A DNA stretch of 64,000 bases from Segatella buccae ATCC 33574 (lineage in GTDB: Bacteria; Bacteroidota; Bacteroidia; Bacteroidales; Bacteroidaceae): contig NZ_GL586311.1 in assembly GCF_000184945.1 (NCBI RefSeq), positions 1,962,598-2,026,597 on the forward strand, written 5' to 3'. The number at the start of each line of letters is the position of its first letter. Position 1 is the first letter of the stretch. The translations under genes and the position numbers were made by a program. Shown here piece after piece: positions 8,129 to 15,470 of the stretch. The notes beneath the pieces were generated by a model. That model saw nothing but the letters and a program-made list of their open reading frames with translations. It was not told where the DNA came from and ran no database searches.

Positions 8129-9701
8129 TTATCAATCTTCGGCCGGCAGCCGGCAGCCGGCATCTTTGCATGAGCAGTCGGCTGTAGTCATCGGTGGCGG
8201 ATTGGGAGGACTGTTTACGGGGGCCATCCTTTCCAAAGAAGGCTATCGCGTCACCGTGCTTGAGAAAAATCAAGTCATTGGCGGCGGTCTTCAGATGTTT
8301 CGCCGTCATGGTGTGGCCTTTGAAACGGGTATGCACCTTCTTGGGGGCATACGGCCGGGTGGCAGCATCTATAAGCTCTGCAAGTGGTTGGGCATCACAG
8401 GGCACATCGCTTTGCGCGATGTCGATGCCGACTGCATGGATGAAATCACCTATCTTGCCGATGGCAAAACCTACCGCATACCCGAAGGCAAAGGGGCTTT
8501 TATCCGTTATTTCCAGCAGGAGTTTCCCGATGAGGCGCAGGGCATCCGCGACTATGTGGAAGAACTCTATCGTATCACCGGTGAGATAGACTTTTTCTAT
8601 CTCCGCACGGGCAACAGCCATGTCTACACCCACGACGAGAAATTTTACTGGCCGGCCGACCGCATTGTCAACTACTATCTGAAAGATCCGAAATTGCGCG
8701 ATGTCATATCCTACATGAACCCGATGTTCGGCGGTGTGGCCGGTCATACGCCCGGTTATATCTCTGCTCTTATCAACGTGCTCTACATTGAGGGGCCGTC
8801 GCGTTTTGTCGGAGGCAGCCAGCAACTGGCCGATGCTTTGGCCCATATCATTTGTGCCGGCGGGGGAGAAGTGAAGGCCGGCTGTAAAGTTGTGGAAATG
8901 GAAGTCGCCGACCGTGAAGTGCGGTCGGTCACCTATCGGCATGGAGGCCGCCGGTTGCAATTGCCCACATTGGGCGATGACGGACAGGCTGTGCCCGTTA
9001 TCTGCGCCATCCATCCGCTGCAGCTGCTGCGACTCACCGATACCAAGGCTTTCTCCAAAGCCTATCGGAGTCGTATGGAGGAAGTTCCCCAAAGCTACAG
9101 CACCTTTTGTGTGTATTGCCTGTTGAAACCAAAGAGCTTCCCTTACATCAACCACACCTGCTACTATCAGCGCGACTATGGCAAAGTGTGGCACTATGGT
9201 GAATACGACCCGGCTGACTGGCCCCGCGGGTTCATGTATATGACACCTGCCGAAACCGGCCAAGGAGAGTGGGCCACGAAGGTGGTGATCAATTCCCCCA
9301 TCCCCTATAGCACCTGCTCTCAATGGGCCGATACCACAACCGGCAGGCGCGGAAGTGACTATGAGGCGTGGAAGCAACAGCACATCGACCGCATCATCGA
9401 CTGTATGGAACTTCTCTATCCCGGTTTTCGGAGCAAGTGCGAATATATCTTTGCGGCCGGCCCGCTCACCATTCGTGACTATTACGGTCAGCCCGAAGGT
9501 TCACTTTACGGTCTGTTGCGCGATTGCGACAATCTTGCACGCTCGCAAGTGCCTGTGTTCACTAAGTTGCACAACCTTTACATGACCGGACAGAATGTCA
9601 ATCTGCACGGCTTCTGTGGCGTGCCGCTCACAGCTATTAATACGGTTGAAGCCATTGTCGGACTCAATCAAATCATCAAGAAAATCAATGAAACAGAATA
9701 A
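8115..9701 (+). CDS. CrtI/CrtISO-like FAD-dependent oxidoreductase (second of a pair)
   Basis: 528 residues, homologous along its length to the preceding protein: GGGLGGLFTG (27-36), VIGGGLQ (54-60), conserved ETGMH and the C-terminal GQNVNLHG. It has a polar N-terminal extension of about 20 residues. The ATG at 8115 was chosen because AAGGAG precedes it by about 8 nt; the longer reading from a GTG at 8088 would overlap the upstream gene more deeply. It overlaps its neighbour by 14 nt. The two paralogues probably act on the same pathway, perhaps as a heteromeric or sequential pair. Confidence 0.85.
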   Translation: MERSSYQSSAGSRQPASLHEQSAVVIGGGLGGLFTGAILSKEGYRVTVLEKNQVIGGGLQMFRRHGVAFETGMHLLGGIRPGGSIYKLCKWLGITGHIALRDVDADCMDEITYLADGKTYRIPEGKGAFIRYFQQEFPDEAQGIRDYVEELYRITGEIDFFYLRTGNSHVYTHDEKFYWPADRIVNYYLKDPKLRDVISYMNPMFGGVAGHTPGYISALINVLYIEGPSRFVGGSQQLADALAHIICAGGGEVKAGCKVVEMEVADREVRSVTYRHGGRRLQLPTLGDDGQAVPVICAIHPLQLLRLTDTKAFSKAYRSRMEEVPQSYSTFCVYCLLKPKSFPYINHTCYYQRDYGKVWHYGEYDPADWPRGFMYMTPAETGQGEWATKVVINSPIPYSTCSQWADTTTGRRGSDYEAWKQQHIDRIIDCMELLYPGFRSKCEYIFAAGPLTIRDYYGQPEGSLYGLLRDCDNLARSQVPVFTKLHNLYMTGQNVNLHGFCGVPLTAINTVEAIVGLNQIIKKINETE

Positions 9702-10506
9702 CTTTCTTTGTATCCGTCGCCTGTCGATGCTCCTCCTTATCGCCGGCTTTTTGCCATCTGCTTTGTCACTCTCTGCCCGGCGGCTGCAGGAGTTTTTACC
9801 GGCAAAGTCCACCTCCACGGCCGTCGTCGTGTGCCCCGGGGGCAGCTATTGCTGGTTGAGCAAGAAGACGGAGGGTAGGGAAGTAGGCCAATGGTTGGCC
9901 GACCACGGCATTGCCGCCTATGTGCTCTATTATCCCACGGCCGGCTGGGCGGGTTTTGCCCTTCACTCCCGATGGCTTTTTCACGGTCGTCAGCATCCCG
10001 ACCAGATCAATGCCCTCAACCGTGCCCTCGAAATAGTGCGCTCTAAGGGCTACCGGCGAGTGGGGGCCATGGGATTTTCAGCAGGTGGTCATCTCGTGTT
10101 GCAGGCCGCAGCTTACAGTCCCCGAAACCTCTCTCCTGATTTTGTCGCCCCCATCTATCCTGTTGTCTCGATGAGCCATCCTTGTGTTCATCGGCGTAGT
10201 CGTCGGGGGCTTTTGGGCGAGTGCAGATGGAGAGACAAACTCGTATGTGATAGTTTATCGATGGAGCGACATGCGGATCGTATTTGTTGCCCGGTATTTA
10301 TGATCAACTGCATGGACGACCCTATTGTGAATCATCATAATGCCGAGCTCATGGATAGTGCGCTCACTGTTCACCGTGTGCCTCATTTCTACAGACAATA
10401 CCGCACCGGAGGACATGGTTTCGGTGTCAATCCCCGCAAGACGAGTGAGGAAGCCATCGAATGGAAAGAAGAGTTTTTGAAATGGATTAAAGCCATCATG
10501 CAATAA
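9688..10506 (+). CDS. exported alpha/beta hydrolase (BD-FAE-like esterase)
   Basis: 272 residues with a signal peptide (hydrophobic residues 12-30, possible cleavage after LSA at 28-30). The alpha/beta-hydrolase fold shows an oxyanion segment VVCPGGSY (47-54), the nucleophile elbow GFSAGGH (129-135, Ser131), an acid in CMDDPIV (Asp210/211) and the catalytic His in GGHGFG (His243). Family members cleave acyl esters; several Bacteroidetes relatives are carbohydrate esterases. Here it sits between an FAD oxidoreductase (14-nt overlap) and a ligase (adjacent, no gap), so it could hydrolyse or transfer an acyl group in the periplasm. Confidence 0.8.
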   Translation: MKQNNFLCIRRLSMLLLIAGFLPSALSLSARRLQEFLPAKSTSTAVVVCPGGSYCWLSKKTEGREVGQWLADHGIAAYVLYYPTAGWAGFALHSRWLFHGRQHPDQINALNRALEIVRSKGYRRVGAMGFSAGGHLVLQAAAYSPRNLSPDFVAPIYPVVSMSHPCVHRRSRRGLLGECRWRDKLVCDSLSMERHADRICCPVFMINCMDDPIVNHHNAELMDSALTVHRVPHFYRQYRTGGHGFGVNPRKTSEEAIEWKEEFLKWIKAIMQ

Positions 10507-11799
10507 ATGGAAAAGGATATTGAATTTGAATCGCTTGAGGCCATTAAGGCCTTTCAGGAGCAGAAACTCCATGAGGCGTTGCTGTATTTGCAGCACAGCT
10601 CCCCCTACTATCAACGGATGTTTGAAAGTCAGGGCATTGACATCGGTAAGATAAGGCATCTTGAAGACTTGACGGCCATTCCTTTCACGGAGAAGAAAGA
10701 CTTGCAACTCTTCAACGACGACTTCCTTTGTGTGCCTCGGGAGAAGATTGTTGACTACATCACGACCAGTGGCACGCTTGGCGACCCCGTCACTTTCGGC
10801 TGCACGGAAAAAGACCTGCAACGGCTGGCCTTTAACGAGGCCAAGAGCTTTGCTTGTGCCGGTCTCCGGCCCGGTAACATCTTGCAGTTGATGACCACCA
10901 TCGACAAGCGTTTTATGGCCGGCCTGGCCTATTTCCTCGGTATCCGTCGGCTTGGCGCTTCCATCATCCGGGTGGGCAACGGCATTCCCGAGCTTCAGTG
11001 GGACACCATTCGACGCATCAAGCCCGATAGCATCATGTGTGTGCCCTCGTTCATTCCCCGTCTCATACAGTATGCCGAGGAGCATGGCATAGACTATCGC
11101 AAATCCAGTGTGCACCGTATCATCGGCATCGGTGAAGGACTGCGCAATCAAGATTTTTCACTCAATCTTCTGGGCCGTCAGATCAAGGAGAAGTGGGATG
11201 TCGAGCTCTTCGCCACTTATAGCAGCACTGAGATGGGGGCCACTTTCAGCGAATGCGAATACGGGGAAGGGGGCCATTGTCATCCCGAACTTATCATTGT
11301 AGAGATTATAGGAGAGGACGACAAGCCTGTCAGCGACGGCGAAGTTGGTGAAGTCGTGGTCACAACGCTGGGTGTGGAAGGCATGCCGCTGCTCCGTTTC
11401 CGCACAGGCGATATGTGTGCCAAGATCACCGAGCGTTGTAAGTGCAGGCGCAACTCTTTCCGTCTGACTCCGTTGGTGGGTCGGAAGAACAATATGATAA
11501 AACTCAAAGGTACCACCCTCTATCCGCCGGCCATCAACGATGTGCTTGACAATACACCTTACGTGCAAAACTATGTGGTATGTGTGAAAGAGAGCGAGAG
11601 CGGGACAGACGATGTCATCGTGAAAGTGGGCTTGAAGTACCGTCCCCCCTTCGATGCCGTGAAAGACTTGAAAGACCATTTCCGCAGTCATTTGCGTGTG
11701 GCTCCGCAAGTGGAGATTCTGCCTGTGGAGGAAGTGCAGAAAATCAATTTTCCACCCAAGACGCGCAAACCGGTCAAGTTTCTGGATATGCGGCAATGA
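10507..11799 (+). CDS. PaaK-like AMP-forming acyl/aryl-CoA ligase
   Basis: 430 residues of the phenylacetate-CoA ligase branch of the ANL superfamily. The P-loop-like TSGTLGDP is at residues 87-94, the adenylate-binding YSSTEMG at about 238-244, RFRTGD in the hinge region (near 300), and KLKGTTLYP starts the C-terminal subdomain. PaaK-type enzymes activate aryl acids as CoA thioesters. In aryl polyene pathways an AMP ligase activates the aryl starter, so activation of a 4-hydroxybenzoate- or cinnamate-type acid is a reasonable guess. It starts directly after the hydrolase stop codon. Confidence 0.82.
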   Translation: MEKDIEFESLEAIKAFQEQKLHEALLYLQHSSPYYQRMFESQGIDIGKIRHLEDLTAIPFTEKKDLQLFNDDFLCVPREKIVDYITTSGTLGDPVTFGCTEKDLQRLAFNEAKSFACAGLRPGNILQLMTTIDKRFMAGLAYFLGIRRLGASIIRVGNGIPELQWDTIRRIKPDSIMCVPSFIPRLIQYAEEHGIDYRKSSVHRIIGIGEGLRNQDFSLNLLGRQIKEKWDVELFATYSSTEMGATFSECEYGEGGHCHPELIIVEIIGEDDKPVSDGEVGEVVVTTLGVEGMPLLRFRTGDMCAKITERCKCRRNSFRLTPLVGRKNNMIKLKGTTLYPPAINDVLDNTPYVQNYVVCVKESESGTDDVIVKVGLKYRPPFDAVKDLKDHFRSHLRVAPQVEILPVEEVQKINFPPKTRKPVKFLDMRQ

Positions 11800-11849
11800 C
11801 GGCCTGTAACAAACTTGACAATGTTAAAACCCAACCTTGAAAGAAGAAT

Positions 11850-13076
11850 ATGGAACAACTGAAAGGCAATCAAGAACCGACTGGAGATGTCCGAGAGGGA
11901 CATGCCACAGTGTCGCAGGGGACCGACGGGGGCGGGGGCGGTGCAGTCTCCTTCGACGACATTCGCCCCTATAATGATGCGGAGATTCCCGCAGCAATGC
12001 AGCGCATTGCAAAAAGCGATGCTTTCCCGCTGTTGGCCTCGTGGATATTCCCCGACCGCAAGTTGGAGGACATCCGCGAGATGGTGAGCCGGCTCACCAC
12101 CACATGGAATTTTCAGCGGCAGGTAATGATGCCCGTCAACTTGCAGATCATCGGGCGCACCATTAACAGGCTCACGTTCAGCGGTATGGAGCAGTTGCGT
12201 CCCGACCGTCAGTATCTCTTTGTGAGCAACCATCGCGACATCATGCTCGACGCTTCGCTCCTGCAATATCTGCTTGTCAAGGCCGGCCGCGACACCACTG
12301 AAATCACATTTGGTGCCAATCTGATGAGTCCCGGAGTGGTCACCGACATCGGCAAGTCCAACAAGATGTTTCGGGTGGAGCGCGGGGGAAAGCTGAAAGA
12401 TTTCTATATGAGCAGCCGCCACTTGAGCGATTACATCCGCCACACGTTGCTGGAGAAGCGGCAGAGCGTATGGATAGCCCAGCGTAACGGTCGCACCAAA
12501 GACGGAAACGATCACACCGACCAAGGCATCATCAAGATGTTTTGCATGAGTAAGTCGGAGGATAAGATCAAGGCGCTCAGCGAGCTCCATATCATTCCCG
12601 TTTCCATCAGCTATGAACGGGAGAGTTGTGACATCCTCAAGGCCATCGAACTTTACGAAAGTCGTTTCTCACCCTATATCAAGAAGCCGGGAGAAGATCT
12701 CAACAGCATCCTTACCGGTATCGTGCAACACAAGGGCAACGTGAACATCGCGCTTTGCAAAGAAGTCACGGAGGAAGACCTTATGCAGTTTGATGCCTGC
12801 ACGAGCAATGAGTATCACAAGCGGGTGGCACATCTGCTTGACGAGCGTATCAATGCTGCCTATCAGCTCTCGCCGTTCAACTACATCGCCCACGACCTCC
12901 GCTACGGCCGGCAGACCTATTGCAACCATTATACCGAAGCCGAGCGCAACGCTTTCCTGAAATACATGGAGCGGCTCAACGAATACGACATCAGCGAGCC
13001 CGATGTGCTCAAGGATATCTTCCTTGGCATTTATGCCAATCCGCTGAAGAATAAGGAGAAGGCAAAAGACGAATAA
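11850..13076 (+). CDS. glycerol-phosphate-type acyltransferase
   Basis: 408 residues of the PlsB/PlsC acyltransferase superfamily. The acceptor motif reads SNHRDIMLD (126-134); His128 and Asp134 are separated by five residues, not the usual four of HX4D. Downstream WIAQRNGRTKDG (about 208-219) resembles the FPEGTRS-like motif and HIIPVSISYE fits the next conserved block. The N-terminus has a low-complexity polyglycine run (27-31). It follows the ligase by 50 nt and is the last gene of the operon. It may be a bacteroidetal phospholipid acyltransferase or acylate the operon's product; the sequence does not decide. Confidence 0.78.
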   Translation: MEQLKGNQEPTGDVREGHATVSQGTDGGGGGAVSFDDIRPYNDAEIPAAMQRIAKSDAFPLLASWIFPDRKLEDIREMVSRLTTTWNFQRQVMMPVNLQIIGRTINRLTFSGMEQLRPDRQYLFVSNHRDIMLDASLLQYLLVKAGRDTTEITFGANLMSPGVVTDIGKSNKMFRVERGGKLKDFYMSSRHLSDYIRHTLLEKRQSVWIAQRNGRTKDGNDHTDQGIIKMFCMSKSEDKIKALSELHIIPVSISYERESCDILKAIELYESRFSPYIKKPGEDLNSILTGIVQHKGNVNIALCKEVTEEDLMQFDACTSNEYHKRVAHLLDERINAAYQLSPFNYIAHDLRYGRQTYCNHYTEAERNAFLKYMERLNEYDISEPDVLKDIFLGIYANPLKNKEKAKDE

Positions 13077-13204
13077 AGAACTGCTGCCAAGTCGTGCCGG
13101 CCCATAGTATAGCATGAACTATTAAAGAATGCGAAAATACGCGACATGAGAAATGTTAAAGGGCGGAATGCAGACCGAAAACTCCACTCTCTGATGACAA
13201 GAAA

Positions 13205-13392
13205 AACGAAAAAGTTCTCCCGGTGTGGCTCTTTGACATCGTGAAAGGGCCACACCGGGAAACAGAAACGGCCGTAGTGAGAAGCCGAAAGGGCCACTTT
13301 TACGGTCACTTTTGGTTGTGATGGAAAGACAAAATGCCGGAAAATGAAAAAAGGGAAACATCTGTATGCTTCCCTTGCCAATGCAAAGATAC
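13205..13392 (-). ncRNA. candidate small RNA, family copy 1
   Basis: This intergenic stretch (13077-13460) has no credible ORF. On the minus strand it shows a full Bacteroidetes promoter: TTTG (13412-13415), 20 bp, TATCTTTG (13384-13391). About 10 nt downstream lies a hairpin (arms 13368-13374 and 13353-13359, GGGAAGC/GTTTCCC) followed by six T. The minus strand then ends, about 160 nt after the predicted start, in a perfect 12-bp stem (13249-13260 with 13218-13229) followed by a T-rich run. A related 150-bp segment with the same promoter lies at 62151-62300. The transcript is inferred. Confidence 0.5.
13218..13260 (-). terminator. perfect 12-bp hairpin with T run
   Basis: The arms TCCCGGTGTGGC (13218-13229) and GCCACACCGGGA (13249-13260) are perfect complements around a 19-nt loop that itself can pair (CTTTGAC with GTGAAAG). 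On the minus strand the stem is followed by GAACTTTTTCG, an intrinsic-terminator arrangement that would end the candidate small RNA starting near 13377. Copy 2 lacks this stem. Confidence 0.6.
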
Positions 13393-13460
13393 TGCTTTTA
13401 GGGGCAGAATGCAAATGCGTGTTGAAAAACTCTGACAGATAAATGGGGCGATCTGTACAC

Positions 13461-14636
13461 TTACTGATGCTGCTTCCGCCACCACCAATGATACACCCTG
13501 AACCAAGGCTCCCATAAACATTCGGACGGGAAATACCATGCGAGACGCATGTCCCGGACGATGCGTTGAATGTTTTTCATGAATGGAGAGTTGTAGGCTC
13601 CGCTCAATGTGCGTTCGTCGTATTTGCCGAAATTCCCTCCGGCCACCATTTCGCGGAGCACCACCTTTCCCAATCTCTCATTGGGGGGCACGATGAGACA
13701 TTCCGCTTCCAGTTCCAAAAACTCTTTCAAGAGCCACATCACGGCTCCGGCAATGGGTATCAGTCCCAGACGGTCGATGGTTTTGGCTATATCGGTCTTC
13801 GAAGTGTCTCCCGACTCTTGGCGGCGTTTTAGCAATTCGTAGTAGTCGATGAGCTGACGCAGGCCTATCCCCTCGTGCAGCAGATGGTTGTAGAGATGGG
13901 CAAGCATGAAGACCACGTTGAAGTCGATGGTGGGAACGGCCGTGTCTTTCGTGCTATTGGACAGATGTACATAGTTGGTAAACTGCTCTTCCGCCATTTC
14001 TTGGAAGAAGCATTGCAGCCTTCGGTTGTGCCACGGATTGTTCAGCCATTGCGGGCGGTAGTGTACTTCTATCGACACGCCTTTTGGGGAAATGAAGTCT
14101 ATGTGATGATAGCACGCCTTGGCTTTGGGCACTATCTTGTGTACGTATTGGATGATGTCGTGTATCTCTGGGTCGATTTCTCCCTGCGTTTTTCTACGCT
14201 TATCGGCTGTGTTTTCCCTTGTTTTTCTCACCCATACATCCACATCGCCCGGTGTGCGCATTGCTTTGTGCGGATAGAGGAGAGCTGCCCCTTGGCCTTT
14301 AAGGATGCAGGCGTCATACCCGGTGGCCTTGAAGTTTTTGGCAGTCCAGACGGCCACTTCATCTACTTTTTTGTTGAGCGTGGTCACCATGTTCTTTGCC
14401 GACATCCATGCCATGACATCCTCGTCCGTAGGCTTGTTTGACAGGAAGCCTTCATCGTGCAGCAACGCCTCGTTGTCGTTCAGCAGCCTTTCGGCGAAGA
14501 TGCCCACTACGGTTTGCTTTTTGGCAAACTCCAACAGCTTTGTCCAGTTGATGGACGACACGCAGGAGGGTACGGGGCGCGTGTCTGACAGGCAGAAACT
14601 GAGAAAAGACAGGTATGAATGTATTTCTTTGTTCAT
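13461..14636 (-). CDS. nucleotidyltransferase family protein (NTP_transf_5 type)
   Basis: 391 residues with KGQGAALLYP (113-122) and RTPGDVDVWV (127-136), the pattern of minimal nucleotidyltransferases with paired acidic metal ligands (Asp131, Asp133), and a long helical C-terminal half rich in aromatic residues. Relatives (PF14907) are usually found near polysaccharide genes and their substrates are mostly unknown. The reading frame extends to 14810, but the promoter -7 (14698-14705) places transcription start near 14692, so the true start is ATG 14636 (or 14642). It is monocistronic, divergent from the beta-barrel gene. Confidence 0.75.
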   Translation of the reverse strand: MNKEIHSYLSFLSFCLSDTRPVPSCVSSINWTKLLEFAKKQTVVGIFAERLLNDNEALLHDEGFLSNKPTDEDVMAWMSAKNMVTTLNKKVDEVAVWTAKNFKATGYDACILKGQGAALLYPHKAMRTPGDVDVWVRKTRENTADKRRKTQGEIDPEIHDIIQYVHKIVPKAKACYHHIDFISPKGVSIEVHYRPQWLNNPWHNRRLQCFFQEMAEEQFTNYVHLSNSTKDTAVPTIDFNVVFMLAHLYNHLLHEGIGLRQLIDYYELLKRRQESGDTSKTDIAKTIDRLGLIPIAGAVMWLLKEFLELEAECLIVPPNERLGKVVLREMVAGGNFGKYDERTLSGAYNSPFMKNIQRIVRDMRLAWYFPSECLWEPWFRVYHWWWRKQHQ

Positions 14637-14697
14637 AGGCATTCTGTGGAAAACGGTTAATTCTTCCTCCTCTATCCGACCAAAGGATAGAGCCTTG

Positions 14698-14705
14698 CAA
14701 AGGTA
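14698..14705 (-). promoter_or_regulatory. -7 element for the nucleotidyltransferase gene
   Basis: CAAAGGTA on the plus strand reads TACCTTTG on the minus strand, matching the Bacteroidetes -7 TAnnTTTG. The predicted leader is about 50 nt. Together with the plus-strand promoter at 14891 it accounts for the 306-bp divergent gap 14637-14942, in which I see nothing else. Confidence 0.6.
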
Positions 14706-14890
14706 AGCATTTTGTGTGGTTGCGGCAAGAGATTGGGTGGAAAACCTCTGTCGGTCGGCTGATGGGAGACATTGCGCAAGGCTTTTGCGTGTTCGTCGGA
14801 TGTGCTTCATTTACAGTGTGTTTGCTTCTGTGATTGTTACGTTTATGTTGAAAATGGTGGAAAAGTTTTTGCTTTTTCGTATATTTAGTG

Positions 14891-14898
14891 TAACTTTG
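14891..14898 (+). promoter_or_regulatory. Bacteroidetes-type promoter for the beta-barrel gene
   Basis: TAACTTTG matches the -7 consensus; TTTG at 14868-14871 is a -33 element with a 19-bp spacer. Predicted leader about 40 nt. Confidence 0.7.
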
Positions 14899-14942
14899 TA
14901 ACCGTGATCGACAGGATTTATAAACTTAAAAGAATCGGAACT

Positions 14943-15431
14943 ATGATGAAGAAGTTAGGAACAATGGTAGTTGCGTTGATGATGGCAGTGGGTGCCCACG
15001 CACAGTTTGAAGAAGGCAAAGTGTATGTCGGCGCTTCATTGACAGGCATCAACTTGAACTACAACGGCAACGATGGTTTCAATCTCGGTGCACAGGCCCA
15101 TGTAGGCTATCTGTGTATGGACAACTTGATGCTGCTCGGACAAGTCGGATACGAACATAAGGGAACCGATGGCATGCCGGACAAATTGACCTTGGGTGTG
15201 GCCGGTCGCTATTACATCATTCAAAACGGTCTTTATCTCGGTGCAGGCTGCAAACTCGTGCATGCCAACCATAACTACAACGATGTGATGCCGGGCGTGG
15301 AAGTGGGCTATGCCTTTTTCCTCAGCCGCACGGTGACCGTTGAACCGGCCATTTACTATGACCAGTCGTTCAAAGACCATTCCAACTATTCGACGATAGG
15401 TTTGAAGATTGGCATCGGTGTCTACCTATGA
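14943..15431 (+). CDS. small outer membrane beta-barrel protein
   Basis: 162 residues: an Met-rich signal peptide (residues 1-20, cleavage after AHA) followed by alternating hydrophobic/polar strands with repeated G-Y and A-G patterns and the terminal strand IGLKIGIGVYL ending in a hydrophobic residue. This fits an 8-strand OmpX/OmpW-like porin-family barrel. Start at the first of two adjacent ATGs (14943/14946); an in-frame start at 14904 lies too close to the promoter. Function unknown: probably structural or a narrow pore. No terminator separates it from the GltD-like gene 39 nt downstream, so the two may be co-transcribed. Confidence 0.78.
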   Translation: MMKKLGTMVVALMMAVGAHAQFEEGKVYVGASLTGINLNYNGNDGFNLGAQAHVGYLCMDNLMLLGQVGYEHKGTDGMPDKLTLGVAGRYYIIQNGLYLGAGCKLVHANHNYNDVMPGVEVGYAFFLSRTVTVEPAIYYDQSFKDHSNYSTIGLKIGIGVYL

Positions 15432-15470
15432 ACTGAATAGGGAGACGAGGGTAACGCAAATTAAATAGGT

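Noticed and set aside
8100-9383. 427-codon minus-strand open frame opposite the second FAD oxidoreductase
   Set aside because: It is antisense to a strongly supported gene, shows no family motif and overlaps several conserved blocks; a by-product of codon composition.
13031-13539. Short minus-strand open frames in 13031-13539 and 62106-62449 with similar peptides
   Set aside because: The similarity arises from the DNA repeat itself: related peptides appear in different frames and none has a conserved start or domain. They are better explained as the noncoding element.
14637-14810. 58-residue N-terminal extension of the nucleotidyltransferase
   Set aside because: It lies mostly upstream of the -7 element at 14698-14705 and has no conserved sequence.
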